In this document: positions 17,757-26,679 of the stretch, piece after piece
How the letters are laid out: each line of letters opens with the position of its first letter
How positions within the stretch are numbered: the stretch's first letter is position 1
Source of the DNA: Desulfopila inferna
GTDB lineage: Bacteria > Desulfobacterota > Desulfobulbia > Desulfobulbales > Desulfocapsaceae
Assembly: GCF_016919005.1 (NCBI RefSeq)
Contig: NZ_JAFFQE010000003.1
Coordinates: 310,001 to 374,000 of the forward strand
DNA: 64,000 nt
Direction of reading: 5' to 3'
Program-made: the position numbers and the translations under genes
The notes under the pieces: model-generated
What the model was told of the DNA's origin: nothing
Seen by the model: only the letters and a program-made list of their open reading frames with translations
Databases searched by the model: none

Positions 17757-18985
17757 AAAAGAAACTCGTGATTCTCGGTGCTGGATGTGCAGGAAGCATG
17801 GTCGCCAACAAGCTGCGTAAACTGCTTAAACGCGAAGAATGGTCCATAACGATTATCGACCAGGATGACAAACATATCTACCAGCCTGGTCTTTTATTTA
17901 TCCCCTTCGGGATCTATACAGCCGAAGATGTTATCCGCAGCCGCAGTGAATTTATTCCCAAAGGAGTAAACTTCATCATCGATGAGATCATCGCGGTTGA
18001 CCCGGACAGGCAGCAAGTGGAAACAACTGCGGGGAGCTACGGATATGACAAACTTATTGTCTGTACCGGAGTATCCCTTGCTCCGGAGGAAATTCCAGGC
18101 CTTATGGAGGGGTGGCAGAAAACGGCCTATGATTTCTATACGCTGGAAGGCGCTGTCAACCTGAGCAAGGCCATGCGTGAGTTCAGGTCCGGCAGGCTGG
18201 TTCTCAATATCGCCGAATTTCCCTTTAAATGTCCCGTGGCGCCATTGGAGTTTGTTTATCTTGCAGATGCCTACTTTACCGAACGCGGCGTGCGCGACCA
18301 AATAGAAATAGAATTAGTCACCCCACTCCCCGGCGCCTTTACCAAGCCCAAGGCGAGCGCCTTTTTCTCCCAGCTTATCGAGCAAAAGAATATCAAAATC
18401 ACGGCGAATTTTGACCTTGTAGAGGTAGATTGCACAAACAAAAAGATAATCTCTGCAGGAAATGAAGAGATAGAGTTCGATCTACTGGTTTCAATTCCTC
18501 CCAATGTCGGCGCCCACTATCTTGTTAAGTCGGGAGTGGCCATGGATGAAATCGGTTATGTAAAAACGAACAACCACAGCCTTAAAGCCGAAAATTTCGG
18601 CAACATGTATGTTTTGGGTGACGCGACAACTCTTCCGACGTCGAAAGCAGGTTCGGTAGCGCATTTTTCCGCCGAGATCCTGGTGGAAAACTTCATGCGT
18701 GAAATCAACGGGGAGCCGGTGCGGGAAGAATTTGATGGTCATGCCAACTGTTTTATTGAAACAGGGTTTGATAAAGCCGCACTTATCGATTTCAACTATA
18801 AATATGAACCATTGCCGGGGAAATTTCCCCTTCCCGGATTGGGACCCTTCTCGCTGCTCGGCGAATCCAAGGCTAACCACTGGGGCAAGATGATGTTTAA
18901 GTGGGTGTATTGGAATAAACTCATCAGCGGTGAGGACATGCCCCTGGAAGCCCAGATGTCACTGGCCGGTAAAATCCAGGACTAG
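17753..18985 (+). CDS. sulfide:quinone oxidoreductase-like FAD flavoprotein
   Basis: The 410-residue pyridine-nucleotide-disulfide-type flavoprotein has the FAD Rossmann motif GAGCAGS at residues 9-15, ATG-like block VCTGVSL near 103 and the second FAD motif MYVLGDATTLPTSKAG near 285. The FKCPVAPLE block places Cys160 at the position of a catalytic Cys in SQR. Cys333 (DGHANCFIE) may be its partner and Cys12 an extra. SQRs oxidise sulfide to polysulfide with quinone at the membrane; related proteins act on other thiols. An FNR-type promoter lies upstream and a DUF1641 gene follows, a known pairing. Confidence 0.85.
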   Translation: MKKKLVILGAGCAGSMVANKLRKLLKREEWSITIIDQDDKHIYQPGLLFIPFGIYTAEDVIRSRSEFIPKGVNFIIDEIIAVDPDRQQVETTAGSYGYDKLIVCTGVSLAPEEIPGLMEGWQKTAYDFYTLEGAVNLSKAMREFRSGRLVLNIAEFPFKCPVAPLEFVYLADAYFTERGVRDQIEIELVTPLPGAFTKPKASAFFSQLIEQKNIKITANFDLVEVDCTNKKIISAGNEEIEFDLLVSIPPNVGAHYLVKSGVAMDEIGYVKTNNHSLKAENFGNMYVLGDATTLPTSKAGSVAHFSAEILVENFMREINGEPVREEFDGHANCFIETGFDKAALIDFNYKYEPLPGKFPLPGLGPFSLLGESKANHWGKMMFKWVYWNKLISGEDMPLEAQMSLAGKIQD

Positions 18986-19086
18986 CCGGCGCGGTGCCCG
19001 GAGCATCGGCCATAACACCATTGCAAGATACGTTCTTTACCCTGGCCGAATCAAAGAACCTGCTCTTTTGCAGAAGGGAGGAAACC

Positions 19087-19815
19087 ATGACGAATGAAGA
19101 AAAAATCCTGGAGAGACTGGATCAACTCACAGAAGAGGTGCGCGAGGCCAAACAGGCTATCCGGCCATATGTGGAACTTAAACAGGAACTCGAACCACTT
19201 TTCAACGAGATGATAATCAGCGCCACAGGTGAACTAGACGGCCTGGGACGCAAGTTTGATCTGGGAGATGTCGGCGACATGACAGGGCAACTGCTTATCT
19301 CCAGCAAAAATATTACCGAAGCTCTAAAATCCTTGAATAAATTTATAGAATTTAAAAATGATTTTGCGCCCTACTCAAAAGATTTATTCAAGGAACTCAC
19401 CGAGCAATTGCAAAAATCCTTGCATGGCTTTGAGCCGGAAGAACTCAAGGAACTCATTCGACAATTTATTGTCAATATGGGCAATATGGCGGAAGGCTTG
19501 AAAATGCTCGGCTCACTTATGGACATGAAGAAAGATGCAGACACCTTGTCCAAGCTGGCCTTCAACGATTCGATAGAACGATTGGAAATCCTCAAGAAAC
19601 GCGGTACATTTGAGGCTTTCGAGCAGCTACTGCTCATGACGGAGCGTATTGGCGGTAGGATGCAACAGGTCGATTTCGAAAACATTGAACCGATTCGAGG
19701 TCTTTGGGGAATGATGTCGGCCATGAAGCGTCCCGAGGTGCAGGAAGGGCTGGGCATCCTGGTCGAGCTCTCCACCGTGATGACCGCCTTAAAACAGGAA
19801 CCGGTTTCTCAGTAA
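19087..19815 (+). CDS. DUF1641 domain protein
   Basis: This 242-residue, almost wholly helical acidic protein has the DUF1641 pattern near its end (NIEPIRGLWGMMSAMKRPEVQEG). It starts at ATG 19087 with GGGAGG seven bases upstream; the frame extends 31 codons further back without support. DUF1641 proteins commonly sit beside SQR-type flavoproteins or formate dehydrogenase genes, and biochemical function is poorly known. It lies 101 bp downstream of the SQR-like gene and is probably in its transcript. Confidence 0.85.
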   Translation: MTNEEKILERLDQLTEEVREAKQAIRPYVELKQELEPLFNEMIISATGELDGLGRKFDLGDVGDMTGQLLISSKNITEALKSLNKFIEFKNDFAPYSKDLFKELTEQLQKSLHGFEPEELKELIRQFIVNMGNMAEGLKMLGSLMDMKKDADTLSKLAFNDSIERLEILKKRGTFEAFEQLLLMTERIGGRMQQVDFENIEPIRGLWGMMSAMKRPEVQEGLGILVELSTVMTALKQEPVSQ

Positions 19816-19918
19816 TGGCATATATGCTCAACGTAGTTAAAGATATAGAGTGGTGTAGGTTGAAAAAAGTGGAATTTTTTTTCAAGTTGGCTTTTGAAGT
19901 AATCAAACCATTCAATCT

Positions 19919-20617
19919 ATGGATTTTCACATGAATGTGCATTACATCCAACATGTGCCTTTTGAAGGATTAGGAAGTATCGAAAACTGGGTGCAGAATA
20001 ATGCGCATACCCTGACAAGAACTCGACCATACCTGGCTGAGAATTTTCCTTCTGGCGATGACATCGATCTTTTGATTATCATGGGTGGTCCGATGAACAT
20101 TTATGAGGAAAGGAAATACCCTTGGTTAACCGCAGAGAAGCGGTTCATTGATAGAGCTATCCACAAAGGCCGACCAGTCGTAGGCATCTGCCTTGGTGCA
20201 CAGCTTCTTGCAGACATACTTGGCGCTCGAGTCTATGCCAATGAAAACACAGAAATCGGGTGGCATCCTGTCATGACAACAGACCTTGCAATGACCACGC
20301 AAGCATTTAAAACCTTCCCCAGAAATATCGAAGCCTTCCATTGGCACGGTGATACATTTGATCTTCCCCAAGGAGCCAAACATGTCGCGCGAAGCAACGG
20401 TTGTGAACATCAGGCTTTTGTTTATGATGAAAGAATCATCGGGTTACAATTTCATCTCGAGACTACTCTCGCAAGTGCGCAACAGCTAATAGCCAACTGT
20501 ACCGACGAAATCGTCCCCGGACATTACATTCAGGATACTGAAACAATGATCGACAATCAACAGCGCTTTAAAGGGATAAATAATGTAATGAATGAACTAC
20601 TCGACAGGATCTTGTAG
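19919..20617 (+). CDS. class I glutamine amidotransferase-like protein (GMP synthase-type GATase)
   Basis: The 232-residue stand-alone GATase1 domain has LLIIMGGPMNIYEE near residue 51, the nucleophile elbow VVGICLGAQLLAD near 87 (Cys) and LQFHLETT near 178 (His). The upstream FHWHGDTFDLP block is typical of the GuaA-like/YfeJ group. Such proteins hydrolyse amide or gamma-glutamyl bonds; the substrate is unknown. ATG 19931 is an alternative start four codons in. The leader is AT-rich and has no obvious Shine-Dalgarno. Confidence 0.85.
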   Translation: MDFHMNVHYIQHVPFEGLGSIENWVQNNAHTLTRTRPYLAENFPSGDDIDLLIIMGGPMNIYEERKYPWLTAEKRFIDRAIHKGRPVVGICLGAQLLADILGARVYANENTEIGWHPVMTTDLAMTTQAFKTFPRNIEAFHWHGDTFDLPQGAKHVARSNGCEHQAFVYDERIIGLQFHLETTLASAQQLIANCTDEIVPGHYIQDTETMIDNQQRFKGINNVMNELLDRIL

Positions 20618-20659
20618 CATCTATCCATTTTTGTACATACTTGGCGTTTTGGGAACTGC

Positions 20660-20992
20660 CATTTACGCTGTACTGTTCGACCAAACGGCATGGATGATAC
20701 GCCGGAGTTCAGGCTGGATTTGGACGACGTGCTGGCCGGAGCCCTTGGTGTCCCCCTCGCCGAGGTGAACAACCTCATCTCCACCGCCTGGGGAAGCCGG
20801 TACATCAATGATTTCATCGAGAACGGCCGCGTGAAGAAAGTCTATCTCCAGTCAGAGGCAAATTCCAGAATGACCCCCGAGGATATCGGTACCTGGTATG
20901 TCCGTAACACTTCCGGTGAAATGGTGTGGCTTTCCTCCTTTGCCACCGCCCACTGGAGTTTTGGCCTGCAAATGGAGGTTCTCCGAGAATGA
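20660..20992 (+). pseudogene. internal fragment of an RND multidrug efflux pump (AcrB/MexB type)
   Basis: About 100 codons (VRPNGMDDTPEF from 20675, then STAWGSRYINDFIENGRVKK, PEDIGTWYVRNTSGEMV and FATAHWSFG) match the AcrB porter-domain region around the DDTP and GRVKKVY blocks. The full protein has about 1,040 residues, so both ends are missing. Homology stops near 20960, and the frame closes at 20992 just as a uspA fragment begins. It has no ribosome site and is clearly a decayed relic. Confidence 0.8.
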
Positions 20993-20993
20993 G

Positions 20994-21535
20994 CCGGGAG
21001 AAGCCCTGATGCTCCATGCCCGGCATGCAAGCCTCGCGCTCGTTGGACCACCCGCCCGTCCGGAAGGAGCGGTAACGACACTGAGTTTGTCCGAAGACAT
21101 CTTGTTTGCTTCAGGACGGCCGACCCTGATGCTGCCGATAAATTGGTCCCCTGCGAGAGTTCCCCGGCGTATTGTTATCGGCTGGAACGGAAGACGCGAG
21201 GCAGCACGAGCGATCACCGCCGCGCTGCCATTCCTCATCGACGCCGACGTGGTACATCTAATCGTGGTTCCGAAAAAAAGGTGCAAAATCTACTTGGAGA
21301 AGACCCGGGCATCGATATGTCCCGACACCTCGCGAGACATGGGGTACAAGTTATTCTTGACCAATGCGCTGGAGAAAGTGCAGGCCGAGTGCTGTTGGAA
21401 CGTTCTAAAAAACTGGATGCGGATATGCTCGTCATGGGTGCCTACAGCACGCCTAAAATCAGCGAATACATTTTTGGCAGCGTAACGCAAAGGGTGCTCG
21501 GTGCAGCTGAGTTTGCCATCTTGTTGTCACGATAA
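20994..21535 (+). pseudogene. N-terminally truncated, frameshifted universal stress protein gene
   Basis: From about 21004 the sequence encodes LMLHARHASLALVG, SEDILFASGRPTLMLP, RRIVIGWNGRREAARAI and DADVVHLIVVP, all typical of the second half of tandem UspA proteins. The frame breaks in the run of seven A residues at 21273-21279. It resumes in another frame with GIDMSRHLARHGVQV, DADMLVMGAYSTPKISEYIFGSVTQRVL. The first UspA half is missing. It is fused end-to-end to the efflux fragment, so this is a recombination scar rather than a working gene. Confidence 0.8.
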
Positions 21536-21871
21536 AAAGAGCAGGGATATAGCCTTAATATGCAGGATTTGAGATTCAAGCCATTTATATAGAGTGCGGT
21601 GCTGTGAGGCCGAGTCCTCTGGCAGAGTGATCGCCTGAATCGTCCCCTAAAGGGAGTAGCAAGGGGTGTTGTTTTTTGCCCTGCAGTCATTAACCTATAC
21701 TATATCAGGCAGGTCATGGCGGTAACACCGCATCGTTCGGATGCGAGGTTATCGCCCACCGCAACAGATGAAGGACGCTGCCATCCGGGGACAGGTGATT
21801 TTAATTTAGAGAAAAGCTAGAGATAAGATCTATGCCAAATGTCGGCAATGAAGATAAAGGAGGTATATATT

Positions 21872-22057
21872 ATGTGGAAGTCACTCACATCAACTATTAT
21901 CCTCTTGGTGCTGCTCACCTTGATGACATCACTGCAAGCATGTACAAAATATCATGACAATGGGAATCTGGATAAATCAGGGGTATACAGCCGGGATATC
22001 GGCCCTTACGGTGGTCCTTATAGCGGCAAAGGACCACGCGGCGGGGGGGTTAAATAG
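21872..22057 (+). CDS. small lipoprotein, unknown
   Basis: The 61-residue protein has a signal peptide and lipobox (SLQAC, Cys about residue 24), then a Gly/Pro/Tyr-rich tail ending GKGPRGGGVK. I start at ATG 21872, where AAAGGAGG lies eight bases upstream, rather than the earlier in-frame ATG at 21839. Its TAG stop forms part of the duplicated target of the MITE inserted immediately after it, so the original 3' end may have been altered only at or after the stop. Confidence 0.7.
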   Translation: MWKSLTSTIILLVLLTLMTSLQACTKYHDNGNLDKSGVYSRDIGPYGGPYSGKGPRGGGVK

Positions 22058-22063
22058 CGGTTT

Positions 22064-22225
22064 CTGATTACCCATAATCCACAGCTCAAGGCCGTAACTG
22101 CTCTTTTCACGCGCCTCTGCAGCCCAAACGGCTGCAGCAAAGCCCCCATGGACCGGTTTATGGCGTCCCGATTAAAAGAGCACCCTTGCCCGGCCCAGAA
22201 AATACTAAGCTTCAGGGGTAATCAG
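22064..22225 (+). repeat. MITE-like repeat A, copy 1, with 10-bp target-site duplication
   Basis: This 162-bp element starts CTGATTACCC and ends GGGGTAATCAG (10-bp perfect terminal inverted repeats). It is flanked by perfect direct repeats ATAGCGGTTT at 22054-22063 and 22226-22235, a classic target duplication. The interior is a long imperfect palindrome (TGCTCTTTTCA near 22111, TTAAAAGAGCA near 22172) enclosing a conserved GGTTTATGGCGTCCCGAT block. A second copy at 60668-60826 in the same orientation is roughly 80 percent identical. There is no coding capacity. Confidence 0.85.
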
Positions 22226-22235
22226 ATAGCGGTTT

Positions 22236-22856
22236 AAAAACAGGTCCGGTTCAATAGAGTTTCCTGCAAGGGAACAACTTTATAATATCCGCAGCTAAAA
22301 AATGTTCTCCGCACCGCAAGTTCAATAACCATCTGACTTCAATGGGTTACCTAAAATTCCGAACCCGACGGCATCGCTAATTAATTTTCCGGTGATTTTG
22401 CTTTTCCCCTTTGTGCCTTACGCATGCTTTTTTTGAGCCCGCATTCGGATAAGGCGTGACCAGCAGGTTTGCAATCCTTCACCTGTCTCCCCACCAAAAG
22501 CCACACCACAATGCAGTGGAAACTGTAAACCCTTCCCTTATTTCTGCAAAACCGATTACTGGATCCAAAGGACCCTGAATCAGCCATTTCCATCTTCTTA
22601 GTTTTCCGCAAACCCTCGGAGAGAGCTTGCTTACTCAAGATGTGGAAAATTCAGCTTTCGCATTTCAATCGAAACTCTACTACCGGTTATCTGCTTTTCA
22701 GGTTATTATGGCCCGAACTTCACTGATCATGCACGTCTATTTGCTGGAATTACACCGCAGGCAATCCGCTCCTGATCAGGGTTGATGGAGTCTGCCCATA
22801 AATGGCACATATATCGATAAAATGCCGAATAGATACAGCCATTACTTGAGATCCTC
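22236..22856. other. 620-bp spacer, no supported gene
   Basis: It lies between the MITE and the hybrid kinase. An 85-codon minus-strand frame (22381-22638) is basic and Cys-containing but has no recognisable domain or ribosome site. I saw no hairpin-plus-U terminator and no known RNA motif. Confidence 0.4.
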
Positions 22857-25757
22857 ATGAAAATTACCTGGAATATTCTGCAGGGAAAAACGATGACACT
22901 CCTGGGTATTTCCTGCATTCTTTTTTGCTTATCTGTTGGTTCACCAAGTTTAGCCGAAAGCGGCACCACCTTACTCCATGACCCTGAATCCCCTCAAGGT
23001 ACTGCAGAAAACCGGAGTATACGGCTTCGGGGGGATTCTAATTATCCTCCCTATGAATTTACAAACGACCGTGGCCTGCCGGATGGCTTTAACGTCGATA
23101 TCGTTCACGCAGTAGCCAAGGCTATGGGGCTTGAACTGGAAATCGACCTCGGTCCCTGGGATGAGGTTGTAACCCAGCTGGAAGAAAAGAAAATCGATGG
23201 ACTCATCGGCATGTTTCAAACAAAGGAACGGGATAAAAAATTTGATTTTACTGTCCCCCACTTTTTTGCTTCCTATGCTGTCTTTGTGAGAGATGGCTCG
23301 GCAATACGCTCCATCAGTGATGCTCGAAATTCAACAATACTTGTCCAACTGAGCGACCTCGGCCACGATTATCTTCAAGAAAACGACATCACCCAGGATA
23401 TCATCGTAAAAAAAGACTGGTCCGATGTATTGAAATCCTTAGCAAAGGGCGAAGGTGATTGTGCAATAGTTTCAAGGCTTCAAGGAGTGCGGCTCATTAG
23501 TCAACTTTCTCTTGAAAACATCAAGGCGGTGGGTTCGCCCATCATTCAAAGAAAATACTGCCTTGCCGTTACAGAAGGCGACAGCGCGCTGCTGGCCAAG
23601 CTTAACGAAGGGCTGAGCATTATCAAAGACACCGGAAAATATGATGAGATCTATCACGAATGGTTCGGAGTTTATGAAAAGCAGCCGCTTCCTCTAGCAA
23701 AAATTCTGACCTATTCCCTCTGGATCGTCCTGCCTCTGCTTGTGCTGGCGATGACCGGTTTCTTATGGTCCTGGACCCTGAAAAAACAGGTCAATCTCCG
23801 CATAATCGATCTCCGCAATGAACTGCTGGAGCGGCGACGTGTCGAAAAGACCCTGCAGGCAACCAACGATCTGCTGTCATTATTTATCAAGCACTCCCCC
23901 ATTTACGCCTTCATCAAAGAGGTCAGTCCTACAGAAAGCCGTACCCTGCATGCCAGTGACAATTACCGGGAAATGGTCGGCATCCCGGGCTCTCAGATGA
24001 GAGGAAAAACCATGCATGAACTTTTCCCGGAGGAATTTGCGGATACAATCACTGCCGACGACTGGACGGTCGCCTCCAAAGGGGAGATTCTGCATCTGGA
24101 GGAAGTCCTCAAGGATCGCTACTATACTACTATCAAGTTCCCGATTTCCTTCGGAGAGAAGACTCTTTTGGCCGGTTATACCATCGATATCACCGAGCAA
24201 AAGCGCGCAGAAGAAGAGTTGCGCAAGAGTGAGAATCAGATGCAGAAAATATTCGAGATCCTGCCCATCGGCTTATGGTTTGCCGACAAGGACGGCACCT
24301 TACTGCGCTGCAACTCGATGGGCACTCAGATCTGGGGCGCCCAACCCAGTATGCCGACGTCCGAATACGGTATATTCAAAGCCTGGCGTCTGCCTTCACG
24401 CCAGCCGGTCAAGCCCGACGATTGGGCGCTGGTGAAAACAATTCGCGACGGTGTAACTATTGTCGACGAGCTTCTCGAAATCGAATCCTTTGACGGCAGG
24501 AAAAAAACCATACTGAACTATTCGACACCGGTTCTCGACGATGAAGGCCGCGTAGAAGGCGCTATAGTTGTCCATCTTGACATCAGTGACCGCAAGACGC
24601 TTGAAGACAAACTCCTCCAGGCCCAAAAAATGGAATCGGTAGGACGACTTGCCGGCGGCGTTGCCCACGATTTCAACAACATGCTGGGCGTGATTCTTGG
24701 CTATTCGGAAATCGCTCTTGAGCTGGTGGAAAAAAATCGTCCGATCTCCACCGCGCTGCAGGAAATCCAGAAGGCGGCACGGCGCTCTGCCGATCTGACC
24801 AGGCAGCTGCTGGCCTTTGCCCGTAAACAGACAGTGACTCCCAAAGTACTCGACCTCAACACCACCGTGGAGAACATGTTCAATATGCTGCGGCGACTTA
24901 TCGGCGAGGATCTCGACCTGGTCTGGCTGCCCGGCAAGAACCTGGGACCGGTTGAAATAGACCCATCCCAGATCGACCAGCTCCTGGCAAACCTCTGCGT
25001 CAACGCCCGGGATGCTATTGACGGTACCGGCAAGATCACCATAGAGACGGATAATGTAGTTGTCGATGACACCTACCGTGCCCATCACGCTTATTTTGTT
25101 CCCGGCAGGTATGTGATGCTGGCGGTGAGCGATAATGGCTGCGGCATGGACCGCGAAACACTTTCGCACCTGTTTGAGCCGTTTTTCACAACCAAGAAAA
25201 CCGGTGACGGTACCGGCCTTGGACTGGCTACGGTCTACGGCATCATCAAGCAGAACAAGGGCTTCATCAATGTCTACAGCGAACCGGGACAAGGTTCTAC
25301 CTTTAAAATTTACCTGCCTCTTTTCACCACCAACGATAAACATTCTTCCGAAACTTCAGAGGCCTTATCGACTGTAGCCGGCCATGAAACCATTCTGGTT
25401 GCGGAAGACGAACCCATGATTCTCGAACTGGCGGCCACAATGCTTAAGCACCTGGGATATACGGTACTCACCGCCACCTCACCCGGCGAGGCCATACGGG
25501 TCGCCCGGGAGCATAGCGGCGAAATTCATCTACTGATTACCGACGTGGTAATGCCGGAAATGAACGGTCGCGATCTGGCCCGCAATCTGTTATCTCTGTA
25601 TCCGGATCTCAAACGGTTGTTCATGTCGGGATACACCGCAAACGTCATTGCCCATCATGGCCTTCTTGATGAAGGAATAAATTTCATCCAGAAACCTTTT
25701 ACCAGGAAGGATCTTTCCGTTAAAGTCAGGGAAGTGCTGGATAAAACACCATACTGA
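22857..25757 (+). CDS. hybrid sensor histidine kinase with periplasmic SBP_bac_3 sensor, two PAS domains and a receiver
   Basis: The 966-residue protein has a signal peptide or first helix (residues 13-33) and a periplasmic amino-acid-binding-like SBP_bac_3 domain (about 50-270; [20 protein letters not shown]). A membrane helix follows (about 285-308), then PAS domains near 340-455 and 465-585. Next come HisKA with the phosphoacceptor His in [12 protein letters not shown] (about 602), HATPase_c ([18 protein letters not shown]) and a C-terminal receiver with phospho-Asp in [13 protein letters not shown]. It probably senses a small solute or amino acid. No separate response-regulator gene is adjacent. 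A minus-strand c-di-GMP riboswitch lies 114 bp after its stop. Confidence 0.92.
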   Translation: MKITWNILQGKTMTLLGISCILFCLSVGSPSLAESGTTLLHDPESPQGTAENRSIRLRGDSNYPPYEFTNDRGLPDGFNVDIVHAVAKAMGLELEIDLGPWDEVVTQLEEKKIDGLIGMFQTKERDKKFDFTVPHFFASYAVFVRDGSAIRSISDARNSTILVQLSDLGHDYLQENDITQDIIVKKDWSDVLKSLAKGEGDCAIVSRLQGVRLISQLSLENIKAVGSPIIQRKYCLAVTEGDSALLAKLNEGLSIIKDTGKYDEIYHEWFGVYEKQPLPLAKILTYSLWIVLPLLVLAMTGFLWSWTLKKQVNLRIIDLRNELLERRRVEKTLQATNDLLSLFIKHSPIYAFIKEVSPTESRTLHASDNYREMVGIPGSQMRGKTMHELFPEEFADTITADDWTVASKGEILHLEEVLKDRYYTTIKFPISFGEKTLLAGYTIDITEQKRAEEELRKSENQMQKIFEILPIGLWFADKDGTLLRCNSMGTQIWGAQPSMPTSEYGIFKAWRLPSRQPVKPDDWALVKTIRDGVTIVDELLEIESFDGRKKTILNYSTPVLDDEGRVEGAIVVHLDISDRKTLEDKLLQAQKMESVGRLAGGVAHDFNNMLGVILGYSEIALELVEKNRPISTALQEIQKAARRSADLTRQLLAFARKQTVTPKVLDLNTTVENMFNMLRRLIGEDLDLVWLPGKNLGPVEIDPSQIDQLLANLCVNARDAIDGTGKITIETDNVVVDDTYRAHHAYFVPGRYVMLAVSDNGCGMDRETLSHLFEPFFTTKKTGDGTGLGLATVYGIIKQNKGFINVYSEPGQGSTFKIYLPLFTTNDKHSSETSEALSTVAGHETILVAEDEPMILELAATMLKHLGYTVLTATSPGEAIRVAREHSGEIHLLITDVVMPEMNGRDLARNLLSLYPDLKRLFMSGYTANVIAHHGLLDEGINFIQKPFTRKDLSVKVREVLDKTPY

Positions 25758-25870
25758 GGTGCATTACAGTACTCGCCGGTAAATTTCTTATTGGTCTTGG
25801 AATGACTCTGAAAAGAGTAATATGTAACTGGGAGGGAAATGTTCTCGAGGTTTTTTCACAAAAAAATTGA

Positions 25871-25952
25871 GGCAACCCTGCTACCATATCACAACTTTTA
25901 CACTGTGATTTAGGCCAGTGGCTTTGCGTCCCTTCCTTTCGGTGAGGTTTGC
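25871..25952 (-). promoter_or_regulatory. c-di-GMP-I (GEMM-I) riboswitch aptamer, minus strand
   Basis: Read on the minus strand, it has the full GEMM-I order. P1 GCAAACC is followed by a stem capped by a GAAA tetraloop (CCGAAAGG), the invariant GGGACGCAAAGCC, GGCCTAA, a variable hairpin (ATCACA/TGTGAT) and GGTAGCAGGGTTGCC closing P1. A U7 tract follows P1 by four bases (25866-25860), so ligand-stabilised P1 could itself terminate. A weak TTGTCT-N16-TATCAA promoter lies upstream. The only sequence downstream on this strand is antisense to the kinase 3' end; no target gene is visible. Confidence 0.92.
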
Positions 25953-26193
25953 TTTTCTCTAGTTGATACAATGAGCATCAATAAAGACAAGATCAAGGGT
26001 CACCCGAAAAAAATATTTAACCGGTCAGCCTCTTAAACTGCTAATCGTCGTTTTAGATTAAACAACGATATAGATCGAGCTTTTACGAATTCTGCTGACA
26101 ACGCATTTCCCATTTTTTCCTGAAAAGAAGTATTCCCCTTATATTCACCACTTTGTTTAATCAGATAAAGGGGAGTTTCTCCAAAAAACTGTA

Positions 26194-26222
26194 TTGACAC
26201 CTCTCCAACAGAGATGTATATT
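26194..26222 (+). promoter_or_regulatory. sigma-70 promoter of the arsR-led cluster
   Basis: TTGACA at 26194-26199, a 17-bp spacer, then TATATT at 26217-26222: close to consensus with ideal spacing. The start of transcription would be near 26229, giving a very short leader to ATG 26248. Confidence 0.8.
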
Positions 26223-26237
26223 CCAAAAAAAGAATAT
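26218..26237 (+). promoter_or_regulatory. candidate ArsR operator
   Basis: An inverted repeat ATATTC-N8-GAATAT overlaps the -10 box and the transcription start. This is the size and location expected for an ArsR/SmtB dimer that blocks RNA polymerase. Binding by the product of the first gene is inferred. Confidence 0.6.
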
Positions 26238-26247
26238 GGAGTACTCT

Positions 26248-26592
26248 ATGCAAGATTTTGTAAATGTAATGAAGGCACTGTCTGATCCCAACAGGGTCAA
26301 GATTGTTAAAATGCTGCAACGCAAAGTTCTCTGTGTCTGCGAAATTCACGAAGCACTCGGGATCGCACAGTCCAGTGCGAGCAAACATTTGAGGATTCTG
26401 GAAGAAGCCGGCCTGGTTAGGCGCAGAAAAGAAGGACTCTGGGTCAATTATAAACTTGCGGACGGAGCGCAAAGTCCCTATGCAGCCAACCTGCTGGGCA
26501 ATCTTCGGCACTGGCTGGAACAGGATACCGAGATAGAACGCCTGGTAGCGAAACTGCCGGAGATCAATCGAGAAAACATCTACGGGCGCTGA
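26248..26592 (+). CDS. ArsR-family metalloregulator
   Basis: The 114-residue winged-helix protein begins MQDFVNVMKALSDPNRVKIVKML. It has the CVCEIHEALGIAQSSASKHL block with the Cys-x-Cys pair that binds As(III), Sb(III) or soft metals in classical ArsR. I choose ATG 26248, which has GGAG at seven bases; ATG 26236 is in frame but poorly placed. It heads a nine-gene co-directional cluster and sits under its own promoter and dyad, so it likely autoregulates the cluster and derepresses it on binding a soft metal or metalloid. Confidence 0.93.
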   Translation: MQDFVNVMKALSDPNRVKIVKMLQRKVLCVCEIHEALGIAQSSASKHLRILEEAGLVRRRKEGLWVNYKLADGAQSPYAANLLGNLRHWLEQDTEIERLVAKLPEINRENIYGR

Positions 26593-26679
26593 CAGAAATC
26601 AACCATATCGTCAGATAGCGAATTACTCGGAAAGGCGATATGATATGAAGCAGATAGGCACCGCCGTTAAGGAGAATCA

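Noticed and set aside
21143-21535. Programmed frameshift in the uspA fragment
   Set aside because: The gene lacks its N-terminal half and start, so the A7 frameshift is better explained by decay.
22381-22638. 85-codon minus-strand frame with Cys and basic residues
   Set aside because: No family match from memory and no ribosome site; cannot be supported.
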